Below are positions 16,644 to 25,173 of a stretch of DNA of 64,000 bases, piece after piece. The stretch comes from Candidatus Riflebacteria bacterium HGW-Riflebacteria-1 (lineage in GTDB: Bacteria > Muiribacteriota > Ozemobacteria > Ozemobacterales > Ozemobacteraceae): positions 186,001-250,000 of the forward strand of contig PGYB01000002.1 of NCBI GenBank assembly GCA_002839445.1. Direction: 5' to 3'. Below the pieces are notes generated by a model. It did not search any database. It saw only the letters and a list, made by a program, of their open reading frames with translations, and had not been told where the DNA came from. The number at the start of each line of letters is the position of its first letter. Positions within the stretch are counted from its first letter, which is position 1. A program made the translations under genes and the position numbers.

Positions 16644-18301
16644 CAGAATTGTTCTCCTGCCGGTTTAATGGTGACTCTGGTGGCGGTGAGCTCGCCATAA
16701 CCATTTTTGTAGAATCGCAGGTCATAGGTCCCCGGATTCATGTTGTAAATGACGTATTCGCCCATAGAATCGCTGGTGGCGCGGTAATTTGTGCCGCGCG
16801 CCGTGATGCTGACTCCTGAAACCGGCCGTTTGGTGCGTTCATCAGTAACCCTGCCGCGCAATATGCCCTGTCTAAGGTCAACAGCTACTTTCAGTCGATT
16901 AAAAAACATGCCGGCAGTTTTTGAGTAGAGGCGCATTTCGCCGTCTTCGGGTCTGAGGGTGATAACTTCGCTGCCACGGTCTTCGTATCTGAAATTCCAG
17001 TCGGCGGTAAGTGCCGAAAGCCGGTAGTTGAGATGCACCAGCGTCATGCCGCCGCGCACTTCGAATCTGAAGGGGTGCAGGGTCAGTCTGACGTCGCGGT
17101 AGCGGCGCAAGGTGTCTTCTGACATACTTATAAAGTCGAACCAGGTGTTACCCTGCCAGTCACGGTAATCCCGCGAAATGCTGGAGCGCAGCCAGATGTG
17201 GTCGCGACGACTGAAGGCGTCGCTGAGGTTCTTGCAGAACTGACGTGCATTTTGTTCTCTCATTCGCTTGTTTTCGAGCGAAAGACCGGCTTTGAATATT
17301 GTGATCCGCCGGTCGAGCGAATCTACCGACTGAATGCTCAGCAGAACATCTGGCATCGAAGGTGGCGGGAAAATGACTTCGTGATAACCGTTGCTACCTT
17401 CGCGTAGCGCGTACACCAGATCTTTGCCGAGATACAGTTCAAAACGATCTGCCGGGTTCGGATACGGGGTTATCTTGAGCTGCAGATGCAGGCTTTTCGG
17501 GAGCTGCCCGTTTTTGGTCGAGACGATGTAAAAACCGTTTTCATCCTGACCCAGGTTGCTCAGGTAGTTGTCGTTTATTCGCACCGAGTCAATGTTGTAG
17601 GCTATATCGCTGGCCGCTTTTCTGTGCAGACTGTCAAAACGCTGCAGCCATTCGGCAAACCTGCGGAACGAATCATACTCTGACTGCGGGTCGAACCTGG
17701 CCAGAGGCAGTTCACTGCCGTCGGCGTTGATTTTAAGGCTGTAACTTTCGGGTAACAGTGTTGGTTCAGCGTTGCCGTTGAGGCGGAATGCCGCCTGTCC
17801 CTTAACGGCTCTGACAATCTCATGCTGTTCGTTGCTGATATAGCTGCCTTCACCATGATTTACCGCCAGCGCGCCATGGCGGCCAACAATCTCGATGAGA
17901 CCTGAATCGCGCGCCGACAGCATAATTTCAGCCCGATACAGCTGTAATGAAACCTGTGGGAGAGCATTGGGCTGCATACTGACCCGGATTGCCGATGCTG
18001 GCTTGACCAGAACCATGTTGCCAGAGGTCCACGCCAGGATCATGTAGCCGTGCGAACCAGTTCTTACCGAATCATTGTGGCGAATAGTCTGCCCCTGTTC
18101 AACTGGCAACCAGCTTTCATCGTGCGGGCTGCGGTAAAAGCACGGGCCGTCTTTCATCATGACCGTCAACTGATCTTTTACGAAGCTGTGCCCGGCAAAG
18201 GTGTTTGGCATTACGCCTCTGGCGCCGGCGTGCAGCAGACTGCTCAGGCTTATGAACGTAAGCAGCATGAGCAGAGTTGATTTTTTAATGTTTATATTCA
18301 T
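16643..18301 (-). CDS. Exported FecR-domain protein with C-terminal carboxypeptidase-regulatory domain
   Basis: This 552-residue protein has a signal peptide (cleavage near LLHAGA). Residues about 45-190 form a FecR-like domain, with the typical pattern of a threshold statement (GQTIRHNDSVRTGSHGYMILAW) followed by beta strands. Residues about 350-450 look like an SnoaL/NTF2-type domain. Residues about 475-545 form a carboxypeptidase-regulatory domain (GRVTDERTKRPVSGVSI, GEYVIYNMNPGTYDLRFY). Both ends overlap neighbouring genes by one base (TGATG), so expression of the three genes is tightly coupled. These FecR domains are not coupled to TonB receptors here. The protein is probably periplasmic or surface-located. 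Confidence 0.8.
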   Translation of the reverse strand: MNINIKKSTLLMLLTFISLSSLLHAGARGVMPNTFAGHSFVKDQLTVMMKDGPCFYRSPHDESWLPVEQGQTIRHNDSVRTGSHGYMILAWTSGNMVLVKPASAIRVSMQPNALPQVSLQLYRAEIMLSARDSGLIEIVGRHGALAVNHGEGSYISNEQHEIVRAVKGQAAFRLNGNAEPTLLPESYSLKINADGSELPLARFDPQSEYDSFRRFAEWLQRFDSLHRKAASDIAYNIDSVRINDNYLSNLGQDENGFYIVSTKNGQLPKSLHLQLKITPYPNPADRFELYLGKDLVYALREGSNGYHEVIFPPPSMPDVLLSIQSVDSLDRRITIFKAGLSLENKRMREQNARQFCKNLSDAFSRRDHIWLRSSISRDYRDWQGNTWFDFISMSEDTLRRYRDVRLTLHPFRFEVRGGMTLVHLNYRLSALTADWNFRYEDRGSEVITLRPEDGEMRLYSKTAGMFFNRLKVAVDLRQGILRGRVTDERTKRPVSGVSITARGTNYRATSDSMGEYVIYNMNPGTYDLRFYKNGYGELTATRVTIKPAGEQF

Positions 18302-20160
18302 CAGTATGCCTTCAGATATCTCAGTCTGGCAGTGTAATCGTCAAATTCGCCATTATTGTTTGAATAGCTGCTGCGGTTACCTTCGAGATCAATAATCAGC
18401 CGTGCTGTCGCACTGTATTCACGAGTCAGTGACAGATTTATGCGGTCATGATTAGAGCTTGTCGTAATCGGGTCGACGTTTTCGCGCATATAGTCAAGGC
18501 TGACCAGAATGTTCTCGTGAAAACGTGAACTGCCACCAAAGCCGATCCAGGTGGTTTCATCCATGCCGCCAGCTCTTTTATAGTTCAATTTCTCGTGCGA
18601 ATATGAACTGTAAACCTTTTTAAGGCGGTCGTATTCCCAGGTCAGGGTGAAGTCGTAGCGCAGAATGTCGCGGTCGTTGAGAACGTTGACATCGTCTTTG
18701 TCGATAGTCTGGCTGAGACCGGCGTAGTAAGCAAACTGCCCGGCCCTGTGGTTAAATTCGAGCCAGAGCAGGTCACGGTAACGATCCATAAAACCCTTCT
18801 GATCAGAGTATTCATGTAATGGCTGGTAATGAAAGTCTACCCGCATATTTTTGTAATACTCGCTGGGTCGCACAGTAACCTGCATTTCAGGCTGCTCGCG
18901 GTAGATGGTTGAGCGCTGGTAATTGGCCAGATTGTCGCGGGCAATGCGCTGACTCAGGCGAGTGCTGATATAGCGATTCAGTTCATAATACAGTCGCGCG
19001 TAATATGCGCGTTCGTCGCGAGGTGTCATGCCGAGCGGCGAGATAAACGCGGTGTCGCCCTGTTCAAAGCCGGCTTCGATGTTATAGTTTTCGCGTTCGT
19101 AGCCAGTTTTAAACCTGTAGGCGTCACCTTTTTGTTCGCCCGGACCATCGCGTTTATCGTAATTGGTATCGCTTTGCGCTATTTCAGCGTCGACAAATAT
19201 GTTCTCAGTAGGCCGCATATTGATATCAAGTGAATACACGCGGTTGGTCATGCTTGGTAATTCGTCAGAAGACGCGGCATTGTCACGCCCGTCTTCGGTG
19301 CCGACGACGTTAAACCCGAGTTTAAGTGAGTTGTCGCGGGAATGCTCAAGCCTGAAGCCAGCAATGTAGCGGGGGTTATCGAGATCTTCTCGCTCATTGG
19401 CGTAATAGCCGCTGAAACCGCTGACATTGGTGTAATCAAATTTCTGCATGCCATAAAAGCCAAGCACACTCTGGGTCATCGAAAATTCAGACATTTCGGG
19501 AAAAGCGTGGCCGAGCACCAGCCGTGATCTTCTTGTGCGCGAGTCGATTGTTGCCTGGTTTACGGTAAAACCGTGTCGATACGGGCGCCGATCATTGGTG
19601 TAGGTAGTGTCGAGGTTTAACGCAAGAGAATCGCCATTCTGCTTTGTCGAAAATAGTTCGTAACGATAATTGGTCTCATAAAATTCGCCCTGATCACGTG
19701 AAGAGAGGTGCTTGTCACCGTTGACCCGTGTCGCGTAAAAACTTGAATCTGTATACAGATTTGAGCTGAAAATACGCCCTTCTTCCCACTCGTTCAGGTC
19801 GTAACGATTGGGCTCTCTGCGATCGAGAACCGGTATGCTCATCGCCGGCGCCGGCGGCCGCAGTTCTGAGGCGGGTATGAACAGCTCGCGATGAGAGCTG
19901 TTGAACGAGCCAAATCTGGGGTCGGCTGCTGTGGTAACGCCGGTGTCAATAACTAATGCGGGTTGTTCGGGCGGCGGTCGCAGTTCGGGTATGGCAAGCG
20001 GATTAAAGTAGTTGGTGTCAGCTGAATATGACGAATCAGGACGTTGCCTGGTGGCCTTACGCCCTTTGCTCTGATCATTGCTGCCGGCGGTAAATCCGCT
20101 TCCGATGAAAAGCAGAAAAACCGCCAGAAGCAACAGGTGTTTTCTGGCGGAATGTCTCAT
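18301..20160 (-). CDS. Predicted outer-membrane beta-barrel protein
   Basis: This 619-residue protein has a signal peptide (cleavage near FTAGS). It is followed by a Pro-rich segment of about 100 residues, then a long series of alternating polar/aromatic strands ending in YTARLRYLKAY, with a terminal aromatic residue as outer-membrane barrels have. Strand-like repeats include RFEAGFEQ-like and FTLTWEYDRLKKVY-like segments. No named porin family is recognised. It is the first gene of the operon with the FecR protein and the FN3 lipoprotein, which suggests a surface complex or an export channel for one of them. Confidence 0.75.
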   Translation of the reverse strand: MRHSARKHLLLLAVFLLFIGSGFTAGSNDQSKGRKATRQRPDSSYSADTNYFNPLAIPELRPPPEQPALVIDTGVTTAADPRFGSFNSSHRELFIPASELRPPAPAMSIPVLDRREPNRYDLNEWEEGRIFSSNLYTDSSFYATRVNGDKHLSSRDQGEFYETNYRYELFSTKQNGDSLALNLDTTYTNDRRPYRHGFTVNQATIDSRTRRSRLVLGHAFPEMSEFSMTQSVLGFYGMQKFDYTNVSGFSGYYANEREDLDNPRYIAGFRLEHSRDNSLKLGFNVVGTEDGRDNAASSDELPSMTNRVYSLDINMRPTENIFVDAEIAQSDTNYDKRDGPGEQKGDAYRFKTGYERENYNIEAGFEQGDTAFISPLGMTPRDERAYYARLYYELNRYISTRLSQRIARDNLANYQRSTIYREQPEMQVTVRPSEYYKNMRVDFHYQPLHEYSDQKGFMDRYRDLLWLEFNHRAGQFAYYAGLSQTIDKDDVNVLNDRDILRYDFTLTWEYDRLKKVYSSYSHEKLNYKRAGGMDETTWIGFGGSSRFHENILVSLDYMRENVDPITTSSNHDRINLSLTREYSATARLIIDLEGNRSSYSNNNGEFDDYTARLRYLKAY

Positions 20161-20196
20161 TCTGTCTGAACTTTTTTCAAGGACACGTTCCTGAGG

Positions 20197-22023
20197 TTAG
20201 TTTAAATAGGTGAGCGGGTTCTGGGTTTTGCCATTCTTTCTTACTTCAAAGTGAAGATGATTGCCGGTAGCCACACCAGTTGCACCAACCTTGGCTAACA
20301 ACTGACCAGCTCTTACGTTCTGGCCTTTTTTAACCAGAATGCTGCTGCAATGAGCGTAGCGGGTCGACAGGCCATTGGCGTGACTGACGATAACCAGATT
20401 GCCATAGCCAGCGCGTCTGCCAGCATAAATTACTTTGCCGTTCTGCACAGCGGCGATCGGAGTGCCTTTGGGTGCGGCAACGTCAATGCCGGCGTGAAAC
20501 AGGCGCTTGCGGTAAACCGGGTGCTTGCGCCAGCCGTATTTGTCTGACAGGCGGCCGCGAACCGGCATTTTCCAGCTGGCGCGGGTAACCTTTGAGTTGC
20601 CCTGGGCAACTTTATAGCTGGCCTGTGTCGGCACCTTGATATCCTGCCCGGCCATGACAACTGTGTTGGTCATGTTGTTGGCAGAGACGATGGCGCTGAT
20701 CGTGGTGTTGTATTTTCTGGCGATCAGAGAGAGCGATTCGCCGTTTGCTACTTTATGATCTACGATGGACGGCTGCTTTGTCGGCTCGGCCGCTGCCTCA
20801 GTCGTTTTAACTACACGATAGAGCTTTTTGTTCGGGTTGACCCTGAGTTCCTGGCCAACTTTCAGCATGGTGTCTTCGAGGTTGTTGTCCTGCTGAATCT
20901 GCGCAACAGTTGTGTTGAAGCGGTGCGCGATCTTGAGCAGATTGTCACCCCTGGCGACGGTATAGTTCTCAAGGCTGATTTCTTCGTGAGCAGCTGTGTT
21001 GATTTCTAGAGATTGCTGGCTGGAAACTTCTTCTTTGGCTGGTTGCGCCACAGGTTTAGCGGTAACAGTTGGAACTGCTGGTTCTGTAGCAGCAACGACA
21101 GAAGCTTGCAAAACCGGAGGAGTCTTGAGCAGGTTTTTTTCGATAAATTCAATTTTGCTTTTGGTAGCTGGAGCCTGTGCCATCTGCAGCTGTTCAACCT
21201 TTACCATTGCCAGTTTCTGTTCGGGAACGATCAGGATGTTCCCGGCTTTTATCAGTTCAAGTCTTTTGGCGGCTTCGTTGGCGCTGTTATCTTCTTTAAC
21301 CAGTGATATCTCTGGCTTGTTTCCCTTAAACGGAATTTTGATGCGTTGTTCAGCCATCAGCATGTGAGATTTGAGATTGTTCTCATCGATCAGAGATTTG
21401 AGCGGCACTCTGAAACGGTTGGCAATCTTAGAGAGAGAGTCGCCCTGGCGAACTGTGTAGAACATTTCGCTTGAAGGCATCGGAACCTTTATAGTCTGGC
21501 CGGCTTTGATGATGTGCTTGTCGTCGAGGCTGTTGGCCTCTTTGATAAGATCGGTGGCTGAGCCGAACTGCACCGCTATGTTTGACAGCGAGTCTCCAGG
21601 CTGAACCGAATATTCGATGTATTTGCTGAGAGTTTCACTTTCGTTGGCTGCGGCAACAAATTCAGCTGATACAGAACGGGTTTTTGCTTCAGAAACGGCA
21701 GGGGCGCTGGTCTTGGCCGTGGCAGCAGCAACGACAGGTGTGGATCTTCTTGTACTGCTGATTTTGACCGGAACAACGGCACTGCTGGCTTCGGCGGTTT
21801 TGAAGCTTTCGATGAATGAGTTGTTCTGAAAGGGGCTTTCGATGGTAAATGCCGTTTCGCTTTCGCGGTTGATGAATTTGTCGATAGCGATGGCAGATGT
21901 CTCGAGAGCCACTATGGCTAACAATATGAGAACCGAGTAATGTCTTGCCCTTAGATTATTCCACACTTTGCGCTCCTTGCAGTTCCGGCGTTTCGGAAAA
22001 TTTTGATTTTTGAACCCTTCCAT
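20197..22023 (-). CDS. LysM-repeat M23 (LytM) peptidoglycan endopeptidase
   Basis: The start is placed at the ATG at 22023 (608 residues) because AAGGA lies six bases upstream and a single membrane segment follows (HYSVLILLAIVALETSAIA); the frame is open further upstream without these features. Four LysM repeats are clear, beginning YSVQPGDSLSNIA, YTVRQGDSLSKIA, YTVARGDNLLKIA and HKVANGESLSLIA, and a decayed fifth (KAGNILIVPEQ) lies between the second and third. The C-terminal M23 domain keeps its zinc ligands (HAGID and HLHFEV), so it should be an active murein endopeptidase, unlike EnvC/NlpD activators that lose them. It is divergent from the next gene. Confidence 0.92.
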   Translation of the reverse strand: MEGFKNQNFPKRRNCKERKVWNNLRARHYSVLILLAIVALETSAIAIDKFINRESETAFTIESPFQNNSFIESFKTAEASSAVVPVKISSTRRSTPVVAAATAKTSAPAVSEAKTRSVSAEFVAAANESETLSKYIEYSVQPGDSLSNIAVQFGSATDLIKEANSLDDKHIIKAGQTIKVPMPSSEMFYTVRQGDSLSKIANRFRVPLKSLIDENNLKSHMLMAEQRIKIPFKGNKPEISLVKEDNSANEAAKRLELIKAGNILIVPEQKLAMVKVEQLQMAQAPATKSKIEFIEKNLLKTPPVLQASVVAATEPAVPTVTAKPVAQPAKEEVSSQQSLEINTAAHEEISLENYTVARGDNLLKIAHRFNTTVAQIQQDNNLEDTMLKVGQELRVNPNKKLYRVVKTTEAAAEPTKQPSIVDHKVANGESLSLIARKYNTTISAIVSANNMTNTVVMAGQDIKVPTQASYKVAQGNSKVTRASWKMPVRGRLSDKYGWRKHPVYRKRLFHAGIDVAAPKGTPIAAVQNGKVIYAGRRAGYGNLVIVSHANGLSTRYAHCSSILVKKGQNVRAGQLLAKVGATGVATGNHLHFEVRKNGKTQNPLTYLN

Positions 22024-22103
22024 GAGTTCCTTCGCTAATGCCGTAGTAAATGAATCGACAAACAAACAGCGATTGTTTAGCGGGAAAAAAAATATCTTTG
22101 CTA

Positions 22104-22133
22104 TTGGACGCCGAGCGCGAGTTGTGCTATTGT
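22104..22133 (+). promoter_or_regulatory. Possible promoter for the 22167 gene
   Basis: TTGGAC (22104-22109), an 18-nt spacer and TATTGT (22128-22133) lie about 34 bases ahead of the proposed GTG start, with AGGGAG between them. Confidence 0.35.
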
Positions 22134-22166
22134 TTTCTCGAAATAAGCACAGGGAGTCATGATCTT

Positions 22167-22619
22167 GTGAGTAAAAGACCACCGGAATTAACATGGCAGG
22201 ACAAAGCCATTCTCGTAGCCATACCTATAGTTGTTTTTACTATTTTTATTCTTGCCAACTACTTCAGCCAGGATCTTACGGTGGCAGATGCTTTTGAGCA
22301 GAAGTTGCCAGATGCTGAAGTGCGCGATGGCGGCAATATCGTTCAGGTCTACCCGCTGGTCGCAACTGATTCGATAAGCTGTCGCATCAAGACCCGCGAT
22401 AATCTTGCCGAGTTTGATTTTACCTATGCTGTGACCGGTTCAGAGACAATCAAATTTGATGTCGGTCGCCTGGTGCAGTTTTATGGCCAGTATAAGTATG
22501 ATCTCAGGGGCGGGCACGTTTACGCTCCCTACAAAGGCAAGAGTGGCCGCATGTCCGGCTGGGTAATTTACGAAAACATGCGTTACACTGCAAAAGGCGA
22601 CGAAGACAACCAGTTGTAA
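22167..22619 (+). CDS. Membrane-anchored DUF3465-like protein
   Basis: The start is taken as the GTG at 22167 (150 residues) because AGGGAG lies 10 nt upstream and a coherent protein begins there: a short polar lead, one membrane helix (residues about 15-31, AILVAIPIVVFTIFILAN) and a C-terminal beta domain. That domain has the pattern GRLVQFYGQYKYDLRGGHVY and, later, GRMSGWVIY. It resembles DUF3465, where GDxVxFxGEYEWNxKGGVIHW precedes GWI. Function unknown. The stop lies four bases from the convergent rlpA stop, leaving no room for separate terminators. Confidence 0.65.
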   Translation: MSKRPPELTWQDKAILVAIPIVVFTIFILANYFSQDLTVADAFEQKLPDAEVRDGGNIVQVYPLVATDSISCRIKTRDNLAEFDFTYAVTGSETIKFDVGRLVQFYGQYKYDLRGGHVYAPYKGKSGRMSGWVIYENMRYTAKGDEDNQL

Positions 22620-22623
22620 GCTT

Positions 22624-23025
22624 TTACGGCCCCGACACTACTTCGATGCCTACCTGAGCGAGTCCGGCTATTTTCATGCCCAGCTCATCAGCCGCGCGTT
22701 CGGCAAGATCGATGATTCTTCCTTCTTTAAATGGTCCGCGATCATTGATGCGGACTCTGATTTTGCGCCCATTCTCAAGGTTGTAAACCTGCACCCATGT
22801 GTCAAAGGGAAGATCACGGTGTGCCGCGGTCATGGCATTTCTGTTGAATAATTCGCCAGAAGCTGTTGGCTTGCCTTGATAATCAGCGCCATACCAGGAT
22901 GCGATGCCAGTCTGGTAATAGTCGTAGCTGGCCGCACTCGGGTTTTTACTGCCACTGCTCTGGCAGCCGGCAGCAAACAGGGCAAACAAAAGAAAAGGAA
23001 ATAGTTTGATTGCATGCTTTGTCAT
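22624..23025 (-). CDS. rlpA: RlpA-family septal-ring lytic transglycosylase lipoprotein
   Basis: The start is placed at the ATG at 23025 (133 residues) rather than an in-frame TTG six bases earlier. It has a lipoprotein signal with lipobox FAAGC. The double-psi beta barrel shows the RlpA signature: GIASWYGADYQGKPTASGE, then AAHRDLPFDTWVQVYNLENG and IRVRINDRGPFKEGRIIDL with its conserved Asp. RlpA cleaves denuded glycan strands, at the division site in Pseudomonas. No SPOR domain is present, so septal targeting is not assured. It lies near the LysM-M23 enzyme but is not in the same transcript. Confidence 0.92.
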   Translation of the reverse strand: MTKHAIKLFPFLLFALFAAGCQSSGSKNPSAASYDYYQTGIASWYGADYQGKPTASGELFNRNAMTAAHRDLPFDTWVQVYNLENGRKIRVRINDRGPFKEGRIIDLAERAADELGMKIAGLAQVGIEVVSGP

Positions 23026-23089
23026 AGTCAAGCAACTCGGCAGCTGTTGCGTTTTTTTTAACCGACCTTATCCAGCGCTTTGTAATACG

Positions 23090-23118
23090 TTGACAAAAAA
23101 ACACGCAGTTAGTAAGAT
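23090..23118 (+). promoter_or_regulatory. Predicted sigma-70 promoter for the HAMP-domain gene
   Basis: TTGACA (23090-23095), a 17-nt spacer and TAAGAT (23113-23118) give a near-consensus promoter 43 bases before the start codon. Confidence 0.65.
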
Positions 23119-23160
23119 AGTCACAGTCTGAAGATATTTACCCCTCAGGAGGGTTTGAGC

Positions 23161-23775
23161 TTGAGCCAGCGTAAAAATTACTTTATTGCAAAAGACATGC
23201 AGAGCAAATTTGCCGGAACAATTTTGCTCCTAGCTTTTCTGGTTGCCGTCATAACTGCCTGCAACATATACGTGCTTGGTTCTTATTTTGTTAATACCAG
23301 CAAAACCCTTGTCGAAGCACGCAGTTTAACTGTCACCCTGCAGGATTTCGTAGCCGAGTTCTGGCCGCGCCTGCTGGTGCTGATATTTGTTAACGTGATC
23401 ATCGTCTTTATTGTCAGCGTCATGTATTCACATCAGACGGCTGGCCCGGCTTACAAACTCGAAAAGAGCATCAAGCGCATCAGTGAAGGCGACCTGACCT
23501 TCGAAGTGAGTCTGCGCCGCAACGATAACCTCAAAGAACTGGCAGTGGCACTGAATGAACTTCTCAAAAAGTTCAGGGTGACCCTGGCAAAAGCCAAGAC
23601 GCTGTCAGATGACATTTCAGTAAAACTCGACAGCCTCGAAAGCGATGCCAGGTTCAAGCAACTGGCAGCCAACGCCTCAGAGCTGAGCGAACTTATCCGA
23701 CAGTTCAAGATCGAAGGCGCCGAAAGTGGCGTGGTAATTGAACTTGACGAGGCCGAAGAAGTAAAACACACCTGA
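23161..23775 (+). CDS. Two-TM HAMP-domain protein without an output domain
   Basis: A TTG start at 23161 is chosen (204 residues) because AGGAGG lies eight bases before it; an in-frame TTG at 23155 is too close to that site. Two membrane helices (about residues 18-40 and 68-92) enclose only about 25 extracytoplasmic residues, too short for a sensor domain. A HAMP domain follows (GPAYKLEKSIKRISEGDLTFEV, then RNDNLKELAVALNELLKKF in the usual layout). The C-terminal 75 residues are coiled-coil and acidic, with no kinase, cyclase or methyl-accepting domain. It may be a stand-alone signal adaptor near the chemotaxis-type genes on the opposite strand. Confidence 0.75.
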   Translation: MSQRKNYFIAKDMQSKFAGTILLLAFLVAVITACNIYVLGSYFVNTSKTLVEARSLTVTLQDFVAEFWPRLLVLIFVNVIIVFIVSVMYSHQTAGPAYKLEKSIKRISEGDLTFEVSLRRNDNLKELAVALNELLKKFRVTLAKAKTLSDDISVKLDSLESDARFKQLAANASELSELIRQFKIEGAESGVVIELDEAEEVKHT

Positions 23776-23797
23776 AAAACAGGGTTGGCAAACAAAG

Positions 23798-23823
23798 ACG
23801 GGTCACTGGCAACAGTGACCCGT
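23798..23823 (+). terminator. Rho-independent terminator of the HAMP gene
   Basis: ACGGGTCACTG, loop GCAA and CAGTGACCCGT form a perfect 11-bp stem, followed by TTTTTGTT. It begins 22 bases after the stop codon. Confidence 0.9.
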
Positions 23824-23839
23824 TTTTGTTGGCAATAAA

Positions 23840-23876
23840 AACGGCGCCAATTCTATAAAACAGAATTGGCGCCGTT
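23840..23876 (-). terminator. Terminator of the fliA operon (second hairpin)
   Basis: A perfect 15-bp stem (AACGGCGCCAATTCT / AGAATTGGCGCCGTT) with a 7-base loop. On the minus strand it is followed by TTTATTGCC, completing a T-rich tail. It lies 28 bases beyond the fliA stop, back to back with the plus-strand terminator. Confidence 0.88.
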
Positions 23877-23904
23877 ATTGTTAATAGAAAGAGACGGGGC
23901 TTGA

Positions 23905-24744
23905 TCAGCTCTGCATCAACGCTTCCTTGATGCGGCTCAGGCGGCCGCGCAGACGCAGTATCGCCTTGGTATGCAGCTGTGATACACGTGAATCCGAGAC
24001 TCCAAGAATCTTGCCGATTTCTTTTGAGGTCAGTTCTTCGTAGTAATACAGGGTGATTACCATGCGTTCACGGTCTGAGAGCTTCGAGATAGCGTCGGCA
24101 AGAATCTTTTTAGCTTCGGCTTCTTCGATTTTGCTCTGCGGGTTGTCGCTTTTCTGGTCTTCAATAAAGTCAAAGCGCGAAGAGCCTTCTTCGTCGTCAT
24201 AAAAGATTTCGTCGAGCGACAGCAGCAATGATTTTTTGGTTTCGTCGAACAGCTTGTGCAGTTCAGAAATGTCGATGTTAAGGTACTCGGCAATTTCTTC
24301 GTCACGGGCGTCGCGACCAAGTTTTCCTTCAAGCTTTGCATAGGCCTTTTCGAGCTTACGGGCTTTCTGGCGAATCGATCGCGGTGTCCAGTCAAGAACA
24401 CGCAGTTCGTCAAAAATAGCGCCGCGTATGCGCGTCTTGGCGTAGGTTTTGAATTTGACATTGCGGTCAGAATCGTATTTGTCGATGGCATCGATCAGAC
24501 CAAGTATGCCATAGCTTACCAGGTCGTCGAATTCGACATTACTGGGAAGGTTTACCGCGATGCGGCCGGCGACGTATTTGACGAATGACGCGTATTTCAT
24601 GATCAGAGCATCTTTGATACGCTGATCATGGTTGGTTTTATACTGCTCCCAGAGGTTTTGATCCTCTTCGTCCTGAAGACGTGCTTTCAGCTTGGGGTCA
24701 GTAATTGCCTGCGGTTCGTTTCCTACCAGAAGTTCTTTGTTCAC
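23905..24744 (-). CDS. fliA: FliA/WhiG-family RNA polymerase sigma factor (sigma-28 type)
   Basis: This 279-residue sigma factor has region 2 (FVKYVAGRIAVNLPSNVEFDDL, then GILGLIDAIDKYD and FKTYAKTRIRGAIFDELR), region 3 (WTPRSIRQKARKLEKAYAKL) and region 4 (LSDRERMVITLYYYEELTSKEIGKILGVSDSRVSQLH, read in parts). These features are typical of the FliA/WhiG class, which directs flagellar/chemotaxis genes or, in some lineages, developmental genes. The GTG start has GGAGGG six bases ahead. It is the last gene of the cheC-cheD-membrane protein-fliA run. No flagellar gene is present here and no FlgM-type anti-sigma is adjacent. Confidence 0.95.
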   Translation of the reverse strand: MNKELLVGNEPQAITDPKLKARLQDEEDQNLWEQYKTNHDQRIKDALIMKYASFVKYVAGRIAVNLPSNVEFDDLVSYGILGLIDAIDKYDSDRNVKFKTYAKTRIRGAIFDELRVLDWTPRSIRQKARKLEKAYAKLEGKLGRDARDEEIAEYLNIDISELHKLFDETKKSLLLSLDEIFYDDEEGSSRFDFIEDQKSDNPQSKIEEAEAKKILADAISKLSDRERMVITLYYYEELTSKEIGKILGVSDSRVSQLHTKAILRLRGRLSRIKEALMQS

Positions 24745-24768
24745 ATCATCCCTCCGTGTCTGGCTGCC

Positions 24769-25173
24769 TTATGAAGCTGCAGCAGAGTTGCTCTGCGAGG
24801 CCATCTTAGTAGAGTAAGAGTTAGCCTGGCCGTTCTGCCACGCCCCATCGGTAGGGGTGCCATAATTTTCAGACCTGTGCGTTGAATTTTTATCGTCATC
24901 GAGAAGGTCGCCAAGCTCAGCCTGCAGCTCGGAATCTTCAATCATCAATTCCAGTTTCAGTTTCTCTGTCTCAGTTTCGGTTGTCGACGGCAGCAACAGC
25001 ACTTCAAGAAAGCTGCCGAGAACTGTGCCAAGCGCGCCGAAAATGAAAAATATCACGCAACCCCGATAAATCATGGTGCCTGCATTTACGTTACCCATAA
25101 CCGCGAGCAGCATAACTATGCCGGTAACAGTTACGGCCATAAACAAGCCCATTAACAGTGACAATCGGGTCAT
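24769..25173 (-). CDS. Two-TM small membrane protein in the cheD-fliA operon
   Basis: This 134-residue protein has two membrane helices (about residues 2-26 and 35-60), a cytoplasmic acidic segment (about 63-95) and a Ser/Asn/Gln-rich tail. No family is recognised. Its ATG lies immediately after the cheD stop (TAA then ATG), and it is 24 bases before fliA, so it is translated with both. The position between a chemotaxis deamidase and a sigma factor suggests a membrane-linked signalling or regulatory role; this is inference only. Confidence 0.7.
   Translation of the reverse strand: MTRLSLLMGLFMAVTVTGIVMLLAVMGNVNAGTMIYRGCVIFFIFGALGTVLGSFLEVLLLPSTTETETEKLKLELMIEDSELQAELGDLLDDDKNSTHRSENYGTPTDGAWQNGQANSYSTKMASQSNSAAAS

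Noticed and set aside
22050..22166. N-terminal extension of the DUF3465-like protein
   Set aside because: The extra 39 codons overlap the divergent promoter region and have no ribosome site; the GTG at 22167 is better placed.
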